DNA of 64,000 bases from Elysia crispata (GCA_033675545.1 JAWDGP010007164.1:24643-88642); one strand, 5' to 3'; shown: positions 39,401 to 54,700, counted from the first letter of the stretch. The notes: generated by a model not told the origin, from the sequence alone. Numbers and translations are program-made.

Positions 39401-42400
39401 ATAGGAAATCCGCAAGGGAAAACATCCTTTAAAAATTTTTTTTTTTTTTTGACTTTTTTCCACCCTACCGCTCCTCGTAATCGGAAAAATTACCACTTAC
39501 CTTTTTTATTCGAAATTCCGACTTAAAGTGCCCTAAAATGCCGCTAAGCGCGCTCAAGTTTCATTTTTTACAAATTACCTTTTTTCCGCCGTGAATACGC
39601 GGACACATACACCTACCCACACACACTCCGTTTTTCCGACACATTATGCCTAAAGAACGCGCTTTACACCTTTTTCTTAAAATTACTTTTTTTTTTGCTC
39701 TCTACTCCTTCTCCTTACCCCCGAAACACTTCCTAATCATCTTTTCCGGCAAACTAACCACCAAAATTAGTTCAAAAGGTCCCTAAAGGAGAAAAAAAAA
39801 TTTTTTTTTTTTATAATCTATTTCACATTTTCCCTCTCCCCTTACGGAAAAAAACAAAACCACTTACTTTTTTCCCCCTTTTTATCACCGGAAATAGGAA
39901 AACCGCAAGGGAAAACGTCCTTTAAAAAATTTTTTTTTTTTTTTTGACTTTTTTCCACCCTACCGCTCCTCGTAATCGGAAAAATTACCACTTACCTTTT
40001 TTATTCGAAATTCCGACTTAAAGTGCCCTAAAATGCCGCTAAGCGCGCTCAAGTTTCATTTTTTACAAATTACCTTTTTTCCGCCGTGAATACGCGGACA
40101 CATACACCTACCCACACACACTCCGTTTTTCCGACACATTATGCCTAAAAAACGCGCTTTACACCTTTTTCTTAAAATTACTTTTTTTTGCTCTCTCCTC
40201 CTTCTCCTTACCCCCGAAACACTTCCTAATCATCTTTTCCGGCAAACTAACCACCAAAATTAGTTAAAAAGCTCCCTAAAGGAGAAAAAAAATTTTCTTT
40301 TTTTTTATAATCTATTTCACATTTTCCCTCTCCCCTTACGGAAAAAAACAAAACCACTTACTTTTTTCCCCCTTTTTATCACCGGAAATAGGAAAACCGC
40401 AAGGGAAAACATCCTTTAAAAAAATTTTTTTTTTTTTTTTTTTGGACTTTTTTCCACCCTACCGCTCCTCGTAATCGGAAAAATTACCACTTACCTTTTT
40501 TATTCGAAATTCCGACTTAAAGTGCCCTAAAATGCCGCTAAGCGCGCTCAAGTTTCATTTTTTACAAATTACCTTTTTTCCGCCGTGAATACGCGTACAC
40601 ATACACCTACCCACACACACTCCGTTTTTCCGACACATTATGCCTAAAAAACGCGCTTTACACCTTTTTCTTAAAATTACTTTTTTTTGCTCTCTACTTC
40701 TTCTCCTTACCCCCGAAACACTTCCTAATCATCTTTTCCGGCAAACTAACCACCAAAATTAGTTAAAAAGCTCCCTAAAGGAGAAACAAAAATTTTTTTT
40801 TTTATAATCTATTTAACATTTTCCCTCCCCTCTTACGGAAAAAAACAAAACCACTTACTTTTTCCCCCTTTTTATCACCGGAAATAGGAAAACCGCAAGG
40901 GAAAACGTCCTTTAAAAAAAATTTTTTTTATTTTTTTTTTTTGACTTTTTTCCACCCTACCGCTCCTCGTAATCGGAAAAATTACCACTTACCTTTTTTT
41001 TTCGAAATTCCGACTTAAAGTGCCCTAAAATGCCGCTAAGCGCGCTCAAGTTTCATTTTTTACAAATTACCTTTTTTCCGCCGTGATTACGCGGACACAT
41101 ACACCTACCCACACACACTCCGTTTTTCCGACACATTATGCCTAAAAAACGCGCTTTACACCTTTTTCTTAAAATTACTTTTTTTGCTCTCTACTTCTTC
41201 TCCTTACCCCCGAAACACTTCCTAATCATCTTTTCCGGCAAACTAACCACCAAAATTAGTTAAAAAGCTCCCTAAAGGAGAAAAAAAAATTTTCTTTTTT
41301 TTATAATCTATTTCACATTTTCCCTCTCCCCTTACGGAAAAAAACAAAACCACTTACTTTTTTCCCCCTTTTTATCACCGGAAATAGGAAAACCGCAAGG
41401 GAAAACGTCCTTTAAAAAATTTTTTTTTTTTTTTGACTTTTTTCCACCCTACCGCTCCTCGTAATCGGAAAAATTACCACTTACCTTTTTTATTCGAAAT
41501 TCCGACTTAAAGTGCCCTAAAATGCCGCTAAGCGCGCTCAAGTTTCATTTTTTACAAATTACCTTTTTTCCACCGTGAATACGCGTACACATACACCTAC
41601 CCACACACACTCCGTTTTTCCGACACATTATGCCTAAAAAACGCGCTTTACATCTTTTTCTTAAAATTACTTTGTTTTGCTCTCTACTCCTTCTCCTTAC
41701 CCCCGAAACACTTCTTAATCATCTTTTCCGGCAAACTAACCACCAAAATTAGTTAAAAAGCTCCCTAAAGGAGAAAAAAAAATTTTCTTTTTATAATCTA
41801 TTTCACATTTTCCCTCTCCCCTTACGGAAAAAAACAAAACCACCTACTTTTTTCCCCCTTTTTATCACCGGAAATAGGAAAACCGCAAGGGAAAACGTCC
41901 TTTAAAAAAAAATTTTTTTTTTATTTTTGACTTTTTTCCACCCTACCGCTCCTCGTAATCGGAAAAATTACCACTTACCTTTTTTTTCAAAATTCCGACT
42001 TAAAGTGCCCTAAAATGCCGCTAAGCGCGCTCAAGTTTCATTTTTTACAAATTACCTTTTTTCCGCCGTGATTACGCGGACACATACACCTACCCACACA
42101 CACTCCGTTTTTCCGACACATTATGCCTAAAAAACGCGCTTTACACCTTTTTCTTAAAATTACTTTTTTTTGCTCTCTACTTCTTCTCCTTACCCCCGAA
42201 ACACTTCCTAATCATCTTTTCCGGCAAACTAACCACCAAAATTAGTTAAAAAGCTCCCTAAAGGAGAAAAAAAAATTTTCTTTTTTTAATCTATTTCACA
42301 TTTTCCCTCTCCCCTTACGGAAAAAAACAAAACCACCTACTTTTTCCCCCTTTTTATCACCGGAAATAGGAAAACCGCAAGGGAAAACGTCCTTTTAAAA

Positions 42401-45400
42401 ATTTTTTTTTTTTTTTTTTTGACTTTTTTCCACCCTACCGCTCCTCGTAATCGGAAAAATTACCACTTACCTTTTTTATTCGAAATTCCGACTTAAAGTG
42501 CCCTAAAATGCCGCTAAGCGCGCTCAAGTTTCATTTTTTACAAATTACCTTTTTTCCGCTGTGATTACGCGGACACATACACCTACCCACACACACTCCG
42601 TTTTTCCGACACATTATGCCTAAAAAACGCGCTTTACACCTTTTTCTTAAAATTACTTTTTTTTGCTCTCTACTTCTTCTCCTTACCCCCGAAACACTTC
42701 CTAATCATCTTTTCCGGCAAACTAACCACCAAAATTAGTTAAAAAGCTCCCTAAAGGAGAAAAAAAAATTTTCTTTTTTTAATCTATTTCACATTTTCCC
42801 TCTCCCCTTACGGAAAAAAACAAAACCACTTACTTTTTCCCCCTTTTTATCACCGGAAATAGGAAAACCGCAAGGGAAAACGTCCTTTAAAAAAAATTTT
42901 TTTTTTTTTTTTTTTGACTTTTTTCCACCCTACCGCTCCTCGTAATCGGAAAAATTACCACTTACCTTTTTTATTCGAAATTCCGACTTAAAGTGCCCTA
43001 AAATGCCGCTAAGCGCGCTCAAGTTTCATTTTTTACAAATTACCTTTTTTCCGCCGTGAATACGCGGACACATACACCTACCCACACACACTCCGTTTTT
43101 CCGACACATTATGCCTAAAAAACGCGCTTTACACCTTTTTCTTAAAATTACTTTTTTTGCTCTCTCCTCCTTCTCCTTACCCCCGAAACACTTCCTAATC
43201 ATCTTTTCCGGCAAACTAACCACCAAAATTAGTTAAAAAGCTCCCTAAAGGAGAAAAAAAATTTTCTTTTTTTTATAATCTATTTCACATTTTCCCTCTC
43301 CCCTTACGGAAAAAAACAAAACCACTTACTTTTTCCCCCCTTTTTATCACCGGAAATAGGAAAACCGCAAGGGAAAACGTCCTTTAAAAAAATTTTTTTT
43401 TTTTTTTTTTTGACTTTTTCCACCCTACCGCTCCTCGTAATCGGAAAAATTACCACTTACCTTTTTTATTCGAAATTCCGACTTAAAGTGCCCTAAAATG
43501 CCGCTAAGCGCGCTCAAGTTTCATTTTTTACAAATTACCTTTTTTCCGCTGTGATTACGCGGACACATACACCTACCCACACACACTCCGTTTTTCCGAC
43601 ACATTATGCCTAAAAAACGCGCTTTACACCTTTTTCTTAAAATTACTTTTTTTTGCTCTCTCCTCCTTCTCCTTACCCCCGAAACACTTCCTAATCATCT
43701 TTTCCGGCAAACTAACCACCAAAATTAGTTAAAAAGCTCCCTAAAGGAGAAAAAAAAATTTTCTTTTTTTTTATAATCTATTTCACATTTTCCCTCTCCC
43801 CTTACGGAAAAAAACAAAACCACTTACTTTTTTCCCCCTTTTTATCACCGGAAATAGGAAAACCGCAAGGGAAAACGTCCTTTAAAAAATTTTTTTTTTT
43901 TTTGACTTTTTTCCACCCTACCGCTCCTCGTAATCGGAAAAATTACCACTTACCTTTTTTATTCGAAATTCCGACTTAAAGTGCCCTAAAATGCCGCTAA
44001 GCGCGCTCAAGTTTCATTTTTTACAAATTACCTTTTTTCCGCCGTGATTACGCGGACACATACACCTACCCACACACACTCCGTTTTTCCGACACATTAT
44101 GCCTAAAAAACGCGCTTTACACCTTTTTCTTAAAATTACTTTTTTTGCTCTCTACTCCTTCTCCTTACCCCCGAAACACTTCCTAATCATCTTTTCCGGA
44201 AAAATAACCACCAAAATTAGTTAAAAAGCTCCCTAAAGGAGAAAAAAAAATTTCCTTTTTTTTTATAATCTATTTCACATTTTCCCTCTCCCCTTACGGA
44301 AAAAAACAAAACCACTTACTTTTTCCCCCTTTTTATCACCGGAAATAGGAAAACCGCAAGGGAAAACGTCCTTTAAAAAATTTTTTTTTTTTTTTTTTTT
44401 GACTTTTTTCCACCCTACCGCTCCTCGTAATCGGAAAAATTACCACTTACCTTTTTTTTCGAAATTCCGACTTAAAGTGCCCTAAAATGCCGCTAAGCGC
44501 GCTCAAGTTTCATTTTTTACAAATTACCTTTTTTCCGCCGTGATTACGCGGACACATACACCTACCCACACACACTCCGTTTTTCCGACACATTATGCCT
44601 AAAAAACGCGCTTTACACCTTTTTCTTAAAATTACTTTTTTTGCTCTCTACTCCTTCTCCTTACCCCCGAAACACTTCCTAATCATCTTTTCCGGCAAAC
44701 TAACCACCAAAAATAGTTAAAAAGCTCCCTAAAGGAGAAAAAAAAAATTTCTTTTTTTTTATAATCTATTTCACATTTTCCCTCTCCCCTTACGGAAAAA
44801 AACAAAACCACTTACTTTTTTCCCCCTTTTTATCACCGGAAATAGGAAAACCGCAAGGGAAAACGTCCTTTTAAAAATTTTTTTTTCTTCTTTTTTTTTT
44901 GACTTTTTTCCACCCTACCGCTCCTCGTAATCGGAAAAATTACCACTTACCTTTTTTTTCGAAATTCCGACTTAAAGTGCCCTAAAATGCCGCTAAGCGC
45001 GCTCAAGTTTCATTTTTTACAAATTACCTTTTTTCCGCCGTGATTACGCGAACACATACACCTACCCACACACACTCCGTTTTTCCGACACATTATGCCT
45101 AAAAAACGCGCTTAACACCTTTTTCTTAAAATTACTTTTTTTTGCTCTCTACTCCTTCTCCTTACCCCCGAAACACTTCCTAATCATCTTTTCCGGCAAA
45201 CTAACCACCAAAAATAGTTAAAAAGCTCCCTAAAGGAGAAAAAAAATTTTTTTTTTTTTAATAATTTATTTCACATTTTCCCTCTCCCCTAACGGAAAAA
45301 AACAAAACCACTTACTTTTTCCCCCCTTTTTATCACCGGAAATAGGAAAACCGCAAGGGAAAACGTCCGATAAGAAATTTATTTTTCTTCTTTTTTTTTT

Positions 45401-45720
45401 GACTTTTTTCCACCCTAACGCTCCTCTTAATCGGGAAAATTACCACCTACCTTTTTTTTTCGAAATTCCGACTTAAAGTGCCCTAAAATGCCGCTAAGCG
45501 CGCTCAAGTTTCATTTTTTACAAATTACCTTTTTTCCGCCGTGAATACGCGTACACATACACCTACCCACACACACTCCGTTTTTCCGACCCATAATGTG
45601 TAAAAAACGCGCTTTACACCTTTTTCTTAAAATTACCTTTTTTTGCTCTCTACTCCTTCTCCTTATCCCCGAAATACTTCCTAATCATCTTTTCGGCAAA
45701 CTAACCACCAAAATTAGTTA
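21410..45720 (+). repeat. Satellite array, segment III: homogenised core, about 49 monomers
   Basis: Roughly 49 head-to-tail monomers of about 497 bp that are nearly identical outside the A/T runs. Signatures shared by almost all are caaaattagttaaaaagctc, ttttttattcgaaattccg, cacattatgcctaaaa and cgctttacacc. Most variation is the length of the A and T runs and a few diagnostic positions: gaatacgcgga, gaatacgcgta, or gctgtgattacgcgg; cctccttctcc, ctccttctcc or cttcttctcc. Minor subtypes recur at scattered positions. One monomer (near 34500) has almost lost its T run. From about 44.7 kb the monomers begin to drift toward segment IV. The 66-codon minus-strand frames at 23706, 34147 and 43026 are the same piece of monomer and are not genes. 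Confidence 0.96.
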
Positions 45721-48700
45721 AAAATCTCCCTAAAGGAGAGAAAAAAAATTTTTCTTTTTTTATAATTCTATTTCACATTTTCCCTCTCCCCTTACGGAAA
45801 AAAACAAAACCACTTACTTTTTTCCCCCTTTTTATCACCGGAAATAGGAAAACCGCAAGGGAAAACGTCCTTTTAAAAATTTTTTTTTTTTTTTGACTTT
45901 TTTCTACCCTAGCGCTCCTCGTAATCGGAAAAATTACCACTTACCTTTTATTTCGAAATTCCGCCTTAAAGTGCCCTAAAATGCCGCTAAGCGCGCTCAA
46001 GTTTCATTTTTTACAAATTACCTTTTTTCCGCCGTGATTACGCGGACACATACACCTACCCACACACACTCCGTTTTTCCGACAATTTATGCCTAAAAAA
46101 CGCGCTTAACACCTTTTTCTTAAAATTACTTGTTTTTGCTCTCTATTCCTTCTCCTTACCCCCGAAACACTTCCTAATCATCTTTTCCGGCAAACTAAGC
46201 ACCAAAAATAGTTAAAAGCTCCCTAAAGTAGAAAAAAAAATTTTCTTTTTTTTTATAATCTATTTCCCCTTTTTTACTCTTCCCTTAGGGAAAAAAACAA
46301 AACCACTTACTTTTTTCCCCCTTTTTATCACCGGAAATAGGAAAACCGCAAGGGAAGACGTCCCATAAAAAAATTTTTTTTTTTTTTTTTTTGGACTTTT
46401 TTGCACCCTACTGCTCCTCGTAATCGGAAAAATTACCACTTACCTTTTTTATTCGAAATTCCGACTTAAAGTGCCCTAAAATGCCGCTAAGCGCGCTCAA
46501 GTTTCATTTTTTACAAATTACCTTTTTTCCGCTGTGATTACGCGGACACATACACCTACCCACACACACTCCGTTTTTCCGACCCATAATGCCTAAAAAA
46601 CGCGCTTTACACCTTTTCCTTAAAATTACTTTTTTTTGTTCTCTACTCCTTCTCCTTATTCCCGAAACACTTCCTAATCATCTTTTCCGGCAAACTAACC
46701 ACCAAAAATAGTGAAAAAGCTCCCTAAAGGAGAAAAAAAATTTTCTTTTTTTTATAATTTATTTCACATTTTCCCTCTCCCCTTACGGAAAAAAACAAAA
46801 CCACTTACTTTTTTCCCCCTTTTTATCACCGGAAATAGCAAAACCGCAAGGGAAAACACCCTTTTAAAAATTTTTTTTTTCTTTTTGACTTTTTTCCACC
46901 CTACCGCTCTTCGTAATCGGGAAAATTACCACTTACCTTTTTTTTCGAAATTCCGATTTAAAATGCCCTAAAATGCCCATAAGCGCGCTCAAGTTTAATT
47001 TTTTACAAATTACCTTTTTTCCGCCGTGATTACGCCAACACATACACCTACCCAAACACACTCCGTTTTTCCGACCCATAATGCCTAAAAAACGCACTAA
47101 ACACCTTTTTCTTAAAATTACTTTTTTTGCTCTCTACTCCTTCTCCTTACCCCCGAAAAAGTTCCTAATCATCTTTTCCGGCAAACTAACCACCAAAAAT
47201 GGTGGAAAAGCTTCATAAAGGAGAAAAAAAATTTTCTTCTTTTAAATAATTTATTTCACATTTTTCCTCTCCCCTTACGGAAAAAATTGAAACCATTTAC
47301 TTTTCCCGCCCTTTTAATCACAGGAAATAGGAAAACTGCAAGGGAAAACGTCAAATAAAAAATTATTCTTTTTCTTTTTTTTTTTTTTTGACTTTTTTTG
47401 CATCCTACCGCTCCTCGTAATCGAAAAAATTACCATTTACCTTTTTTTTTCGAAATTACGACTTAAAGTGCCCATAAATGTCGCTAACGTTGCGCAAGTT
47501 TCACTTTTTTCAAATTACTTTTTTTCCGCCGTGATTACGCGAACACATACACCTACCCACACACACTCCGTTTTTCTGACCCATAATGCCTAAAAAACGC
47601 GCTTAACACCTTTTTCTTAAAATTACTTTTTTTTCTTCTCTACTCCTTCTCCTTACCCCCGAAACACTTCCTAATCATCTTTTCCGGCAAACTAACGACC
47701 AAAAATGGTGAAAAAGCTCCCTAAAGGAGAAAAAAAATTTTCTTTTTTTTATAATTTATTTCACATTTTCCCTCTCCCCTTACGGAAAAAAACAAAACCA
47801 CTTACTTTTTCCGCCCTTTTTATCACCGGAAATAGGAAAACCGCAAGCGAAAACGTCCTTTTAAAAAAAATTTTTTTCTTTTTTTTTTTTTTTTGACTTT
47901 TTTCCACCCTACCGCTCCTCGTAATCGGAAAAATTACCACTTACCTTTTTTTTTCCAAATTTCGACTTAAAGTGCCCTAAAATGCCGCTAAGCGCGCTCA
48001 AGTTTCATTTTTTACAAATTACCTTTTTTCCGCCGTGATTACGCGAACACATACACCTACCCAAACACACTCCGTTTTTCCGACCCATAATGCCAAAAAA
48101 ACACGCTTAGCACCTTTTTCTTAAATTTACATTTTTTTGCTTTCTACTCCTTCTCCTTACCCCCGAAACACTTCCTAATCATCTTTTCCGGCAAACTAAC
48201 GACCAAAAATGATTAAAAAGCTCCCTAAAGGAGAAAAATAAATTTTCTTTTTTTTAAAAATCATTTCACATTTTCCCTCTCCCGTTACGGAAAAAAACAA
48301 AACCACTTACTTTTTCCGCCCTTTTTATCACCGGAAATAGGAAATCCGCAATTTAAAACGTCCCATAAAGTTTTTCTTTTCTTCTTTTTTTTTTTTTTTG
48401 ACTTTTTTGCACCCTACCGCTCCTCGTAATCGGAAAAATTACCACTTACCTTTTTTTTCCAAATTCCGACTTAAAGTGCCCTAAATTGCCGCTAAGCGCG
48501 CTCAAGTTTCATTTTTTACAAATTACCTTTTTTCCGCCGTGATTACGCGAACACATACACCTACCCACACACACTCCGTTTTTCCGACCCATAATGCCTA
48601 AAAAACGCGCTTAACACCTTTTTCTTAAAATTACTTTTTTTTTGCTCTCTACTCCTTCTCGTTACCCCCGAAACACTTCCTAATCATCTTTTCCGGCAAA

Positions 48701-51700
48701 CTAACGACCAAAAATGGTGAAAAAGCTCCCTAAAGGAGGAAAAAAAACTTTCTTTTTTTATAATTTATTTCACATTTTCCCTCTCCCCTTACGGAAAAAA
48801 ACAAAACCACTTACTTTTTCCGCCCTTTTTATAAATGGAAATAGAAAAACCGCAAGGGAAAACGTTCGATAAAAATTTTTTTTTCTTTTTTTTTTTTACT
48901 TTTTTGCATCGTACCGCTCCTCGTAATCGGAAAAATTACCACTTTCCTTTTTTTCCAAATTCCGACTTAAAGTGCCCAAAACTGACGCTAAGGGCGCTCA
49001 AGTTTCATTTTTTTAAAATTACCTTTTTTCCCCCGTGATTACGCGAAAACATACACCTACCCACACACACTCAGTTTTTCCGACCCATAATGCCTAAAAA
49101 ACGCGCTTAACACCTTTTTCTTAAAATTACTTTTTTTTGCTCTCTACTTCTTCTCCTTACCCCCGAAACACTTCCTAATCATCTTTTCCGGCAAGCTAAC
49201 GACCAAAAATAGTGAAAAAGCTCCCTAAAGGAAAATAAAAATTTCCCTTTTTTATAATTTTTTTCACCTTTTCCCTCTCCCCTTACGGAAAAAAAAACAA
49301 AACCACTCACTTTCTCAGCCCTTTTCATCACCGGAAATAGGAAAACCGCAAGGGAAAATGTCCCATAAAAAATTTTTCCTTTTTTTCTTTTTTTACTTTT
49401 TTGCACGCTACCGCTCCTCGTAATCGGAAAAATTACCATTTACCTTTTTTTTTTTGAAATTTCTACTTAAAGTGCCCAAAACTGTCGCTAAGGGTGCGTA
49501 AGTTTCACATTTTTCAAATTACCTTTTTTCCTCCGTGATTACGCGAGCACATACACCTACCCACACACACTCCAGTTTTCCGACCCATAATGCCTAAAAA
49601 ACGCGCTTAACACCTTTCTCTTAAAATTACTTTTTTTTTGCTGTCTTCTTCTTCTCCTTACCCCCGAAACACTTCCTAATCATCTTTTCCGGCAAACTAA
49701 CGACCAAAAATGGTAAAAAAGCTCCCTAAAGGACAAAAAAAATTTTCTTTTTTTTTATAATTTTCTTTATATTTTCCCTCTCCCCTTACGTAAAAAAAAA
49801 GAAAACCACCTACTTTTTCCGCCCTTTTTATCACCAGAAATAGGAAAACCGCAAGGGAAAAGGTGCCAGAAAAAATTTTTTTTTCTTTTTTTTTGACTTT
49901 TTTTTTCACCCTACCGCTTCTCGTAATCGCAAAAATACCACTTACCTTTTTTTTCGAAATTCCGACTTAAAGTGCCCTAAAATGCCGCTAAGCGCGCTCA
50001 AGTTTAATTTTTTACAAATTACCTTTTTTCCGCCGTGATTACGCCAACACATACACCTACCCAAACACACTCCGTTTTTCCTACCCATAATGCCTAAAAA
50101 ACGCGCTTAACACCTTTTTCTTAAAATTACTTTTTTTTGCTCTCTACTCCTTCTCCTTACCCCCGAAACACTTCCTAATCATCTTTTCCGGCAAACTAAC
50201 GACCAAAAATAGTGAAAAAGCTCCCTAAAGGAGAAAAAAAATTTTCTATTTTTAAAATTTTATTTCACGTTTTCCAACACTCCTTACGGAAAAAAACAAA
50301 ACCACTTACTTTTTCCGCTCTTTTTATCACCAGAAATAGGAAAACCGTAAAGGAAAACGTCCCATAAAAATTTTTTTTTCTTGTTTTTTTTTTTTACTTT
50401 TTTGCATCGTACCGCTCCTCGTAATCGGAAAAATTACCACTTACCTTTTTTTTCCATATTCCGACTTAATGTGCCCTAAAATGCCCCTAAGCGCGCTCAA
50501 GTTTCATTTTTTTCAAATTACCTTTTTTGCCCCCTGATTACGCGAACACATACACCTACCCACACACACTCCGTCTTTCCGACCTATAATGCCTAAAAAA
50601 AACGCGCTTAACACTTTTTTCTTAAAATTACTTTTTTTGTTATCTACTCCTTCTCCTTACCCTCGAAACACTTCTTTATCATCTTTTCCGGCAAACTAAC
50701 GACCAAAAATGGTGAAAAAGCTCCCTAAAGGAGAAAAAATATTTTCTTTTTTAATAATTTATTTCACATTTTCCCTCTCCCCTTACGGAAAAACACAAAA
50801 CCACTTACTTTTTCCGCCCTTTTTATCACCGGAAATAGGAAAACCGCAAGGGAAAACGTCCCATAAAAATTTATTTTTTTTTTTGACTTTTTTGCACCCT
50901 ACCGCTCCTCGTATTCGGAAAAATTACCACTTACCTTTTTTTTCCAAATTCCGACTTAAAGTGCCCTAAAACACCGCTAAGCGCGCTCAAGTTTAATTTT
51001 TTACAAATTACCTTTTTCCGCCGTGATAACGCGAACACATACACCTAACCACACATACTCCGTTTTTCCGACCCATAATGCCTAAAAAACGCATTTAACA
51101 CCTTTTCCTGAAAATTCCTTTTTTTTTGCTCTGTACTCCTTCTCCTTACCCCCGAAACACTTCCTAATCATCTTTTCCGGCAAACTAACGACCAAAAATG
51201 GTGAAAAAGCTCCCTAAAGGAGAAAAAAAAATTTTCTTTTTTTTTATGATTTAATTCAATTTTCCCTCTCCCCTTACGGAAAAAAACAAAACCATTTACT
51301 TTTTCCGCCCTTTTTATGATTGGAAATAGGAAAATCGCAAGGAAAAACGTGCCATAAAAAATTTTTCTACTTTTTTTTTTAATTTTTTCCACCCTACCGC
51401 TCCTCGTAATTGGAAAAATTACCACTTACCTTTTGTTTTCGAAATTCCGACTTAAAGTGCCCTAAAATGCCGCTAATCGCGCTCAAGTTTCCTTTTTTAC
51501 AAATTACCTTTTTTCCGCCGTGATTACGCGAACACATACACCTACCCAAACACACTCCGGTTTTCCTACCCATAATGCCTAAAAAACGCGCTTAACACCT
51601 TTTTCTTAAAATTACTTTTTTTTTGCTCTCTACTCCTTCTCCTTACCCCCGAAACACTTCCTAATCATCTTTTCCGGCAAACTAACGACCAAAAATGGTG

Positions 51701-54700
51701 AAAAAGCTCCCTAAAGGAGAAAAAAAATTTTCTTTTTTTTATAATTTATTTCACATTTTCCCTCTCCCCTTACGGAAATAAAAAAAACCACTTACTTTTT
51801 TCGCCCTTTTTATCACCAGAAATAGAAAAACCGCAAAGGAAAGCGTCCCATAAGAAATTTTTTTTCTTCTTTTTTTTTTTTATTTTTTTGCATCCTACCG
51901 GTCCTCGTAATCGGAAAAATTACAACTTACCTTTTTTTTCGAAATTCCGACTTAAAGTGCCCAAAACTGCCGCTAAGCGCGCTCAAGTTTCATTTTTTAC
52001 AAATTACCTGTTTTCCGCCGTGATTACGCCAACACATACACCTACCCAACCACACTCCGTTTTTCCTACCCATAATGCCTAAAAAACGCACTTAACACCG
52101 TTTTCTTAAAATTCCTTTTTTTTTGCTCTCTACTTCTTCTCCTTACCCCCGAAACACTTCCTAATCATCTTTTCCGGCAAACTAACGATCAAAAATGGTG
52201 AAAAAGCTCCCTAAAGGAGAAAAAATATTTTCTTTTTTTTTCAATTTATTTCACATTTTCCCTCTCCAATTACGGAAAAAAACAAAACCACTTACTTTTT
52301 CCGCCCTTTTTATCACCGGAAATAGGAAAACCGCAAGGGAAAACGTCCCATTAAAATTTTTTTTTTTTTTTTTTTTTTTTACTTTTTTTGCATCCTACCG
52401 CTCCTCGTAATCGGAAAAATTACCACTTACCTTTTTTTTCGAAATTCCGACTTAAAGTGCCCTAAAATGCCGCTAAGCGCGCTCAAGTTTCATTTTTTAC
52501 AAATTACCTTTTTTCCGCCGTGATTACGCGAACACATACACCTACCCAAACACACTCCGTTTTTCCTACCCATAATGCCTAAAAAACGCGCTTAACACCT
52601 TTTTCTTAAAATTCCTTTTTTTTGCTCTCTACTCCTTCTCCTTACCCCCGAAACACTTCCTAATCATCTTTTCCGGCAAACTAACGACCAAAAATAGTGA
52701 AAAAGCTCCCGAAAGGAGAAAATAATTTTTTTTTTTTTTTATAATTTATTTCACATTTTCCCTCTCCCCTTACGGAAAAAAACAAAACCACTTCCTTTTT
52801 CCGCCCTTTTTATCACCGGAAATAGCAAAAACGCAAGGAAAAACGTCCCATAAAATTTTTTTTTTCTTCTTTTTTTTTTTTGACTTTTCTGCACCCTACC
52901 GCTCCTCGTAATCGGAAAAATTACCACTTACCTTTTTTTCCAAATTCCGACTTAATGTGCCCTAAAATGCCGCTAAGCGCGCTCAAGTTTATTTGTTTAC
53001 AAATTACCTTTTTTCCACCGTGATTACGCCAACACATACACCTACCCAAACACACTCCGTTTTTCCTACCCATAATGCCTAAAAAACGCGCTTAACACCT
53101 TTTTCTTAAAATTACTTTTTTTTGCTCTCTACTCCTTCTCCTTATCCCCGAAACACTTCTTAACCATCTCTTCCGGCAAACTAACGCCCAAAATTGGTCA
53201 AAAACGCTCCATAAAGGACAAAAATAAATTTCCTTTTTTTTAAAAATTATTTCACATTTATCCTCTCCCCTTACGGAAAAAAACAAAACTACTTACTTTT
53301 TCCGCCCTTTTTATCACCGGAAAAAGGAAAACCGCAAGGGAAAACGTCCCATAAAAATTTTTATTTCTTTTTTTTTTTTAACTTTTTTGCATCCTACCGT
53401 AATCGGAAAAATTACCAGTTACCTTTTTTTTCCAAATTCCGACTTAAATTGCCCAAAACTGACGCTAAGGGTGCCCAAGTTTCATTTTTTTCAAATTACC
53501 TTTTTTCCCCCTTGATTAACCGAACACATACACCTACCCACACACACTCCGTTTTCCGACCCATAATGCCTAAAAAAGGCGCTTAACACCTTTTTCTTAA
53601 AATTACTCTTTTTTTTTGCTCTCTACTCCTTCTCGGTACCCCCGAAACTCTTCCTAATCATCTTTTCCGGCAAACTAACGACCAAAAATGGTGAAAAAGC
53701 TCCCTAAAGGAGAAAAAATATTTTCTTTTTTTTTAAATTTATTTCACATTTTCCCTGTCCAATTACGGAAAAAAACAAAACCACTTACTTTTTCCGCCCT
53801 TTTTATCGCCGGAAATAAGAAAACCGCAATTTAAAACGTCCCATAAAAATTTTTTTTTACTTCTTTTTTTTTTTGACTTTTTTGCACCCTACCGCTCCTC
53901 GTAATCGGAAAAATTACCACTTACCTTTTTTTCGAAATTCCGACTTAAAGTGCCCTAAAATGCCACTAAGCGCGCTCAAGTTTCATTTTTTACAAATTAC
54001 CTGTTTTCCGCCATGATTACGCCAACACATACACCTTATCAAACACACTCCGTTTTTCCTACCCATAATGCCTAAAAAAGGCGCTTAACACCTTTTTCTT
54101 AAAATTACTTTTTTTTGCTCTCTACTCCTTCTCCTTACCCCCGAAACACTTCCTAATCATCTTTTCTGGCAAACTAACAACCAAAAATGGTCAAAGAAGC
54201 TCCCTAAAGGACAAAAATAAATTTTCTTTTTTTTATAAATTATTTCACATTTTCCCTCTCCCCTTACGGAAAAAAACAAAACCACTTACTTTTTCCGCCC
54301 TTTTTATCACCGGAAATAGGAAAACCGCAAGGGAAAACGTCCCATAAAAAATTTTTATTTCTTTTTTTTTTTTTACTTTTTTGCATCCTACCGCTCCTCG
54401 TAATCGGAAAAATTACCACTTACCTTTTTTTTCCAAATTCCGACTTAAAATGCCCAAAACTGCCGGTAAGGGTGCGCAAGTTTCATTTTTTTCAAATTAC
54501 CTTTTTTCCCTCGTGATTACGCGAACACATACAACTACCCACACACAATCCGTTTTTCCGACCCATAATGCCTAAAAAAGGCGCTTAACACCTTTTTCTT
54601 AAAATTACTTTTTTTTGCTCTCTACTCCTTCTCCTTACCCCCGAAAAACTTCCTAATCATCTTTTCCGGCAAACTAACGACCAAAAATAGTGAAAAAGCT

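Noticed and set aside
23706..43226. Near-identical 66-codon minus-strand frames at 23706, 34147 and 43026
   Set aside because: They only reproduce the homogenised monomer; most of the roughly 49 monomers have the frame broken by A/T run length changes, so no selection for coding is visible.
23294..46262. A 33-monomer (about 16.3 kb) higher-order repeat suggested by two variant pairs at the same distance
   Set aside because: Other variant pairs have different distances and expected partners at +16.3 kb are missing, so the coincidence is probably chance within recurrent subtypes.
46711..53286. Open frames on both strands in the right satellite
   Set aside because: Again one monomer segment per frame, with no constant start or stop and no motif.
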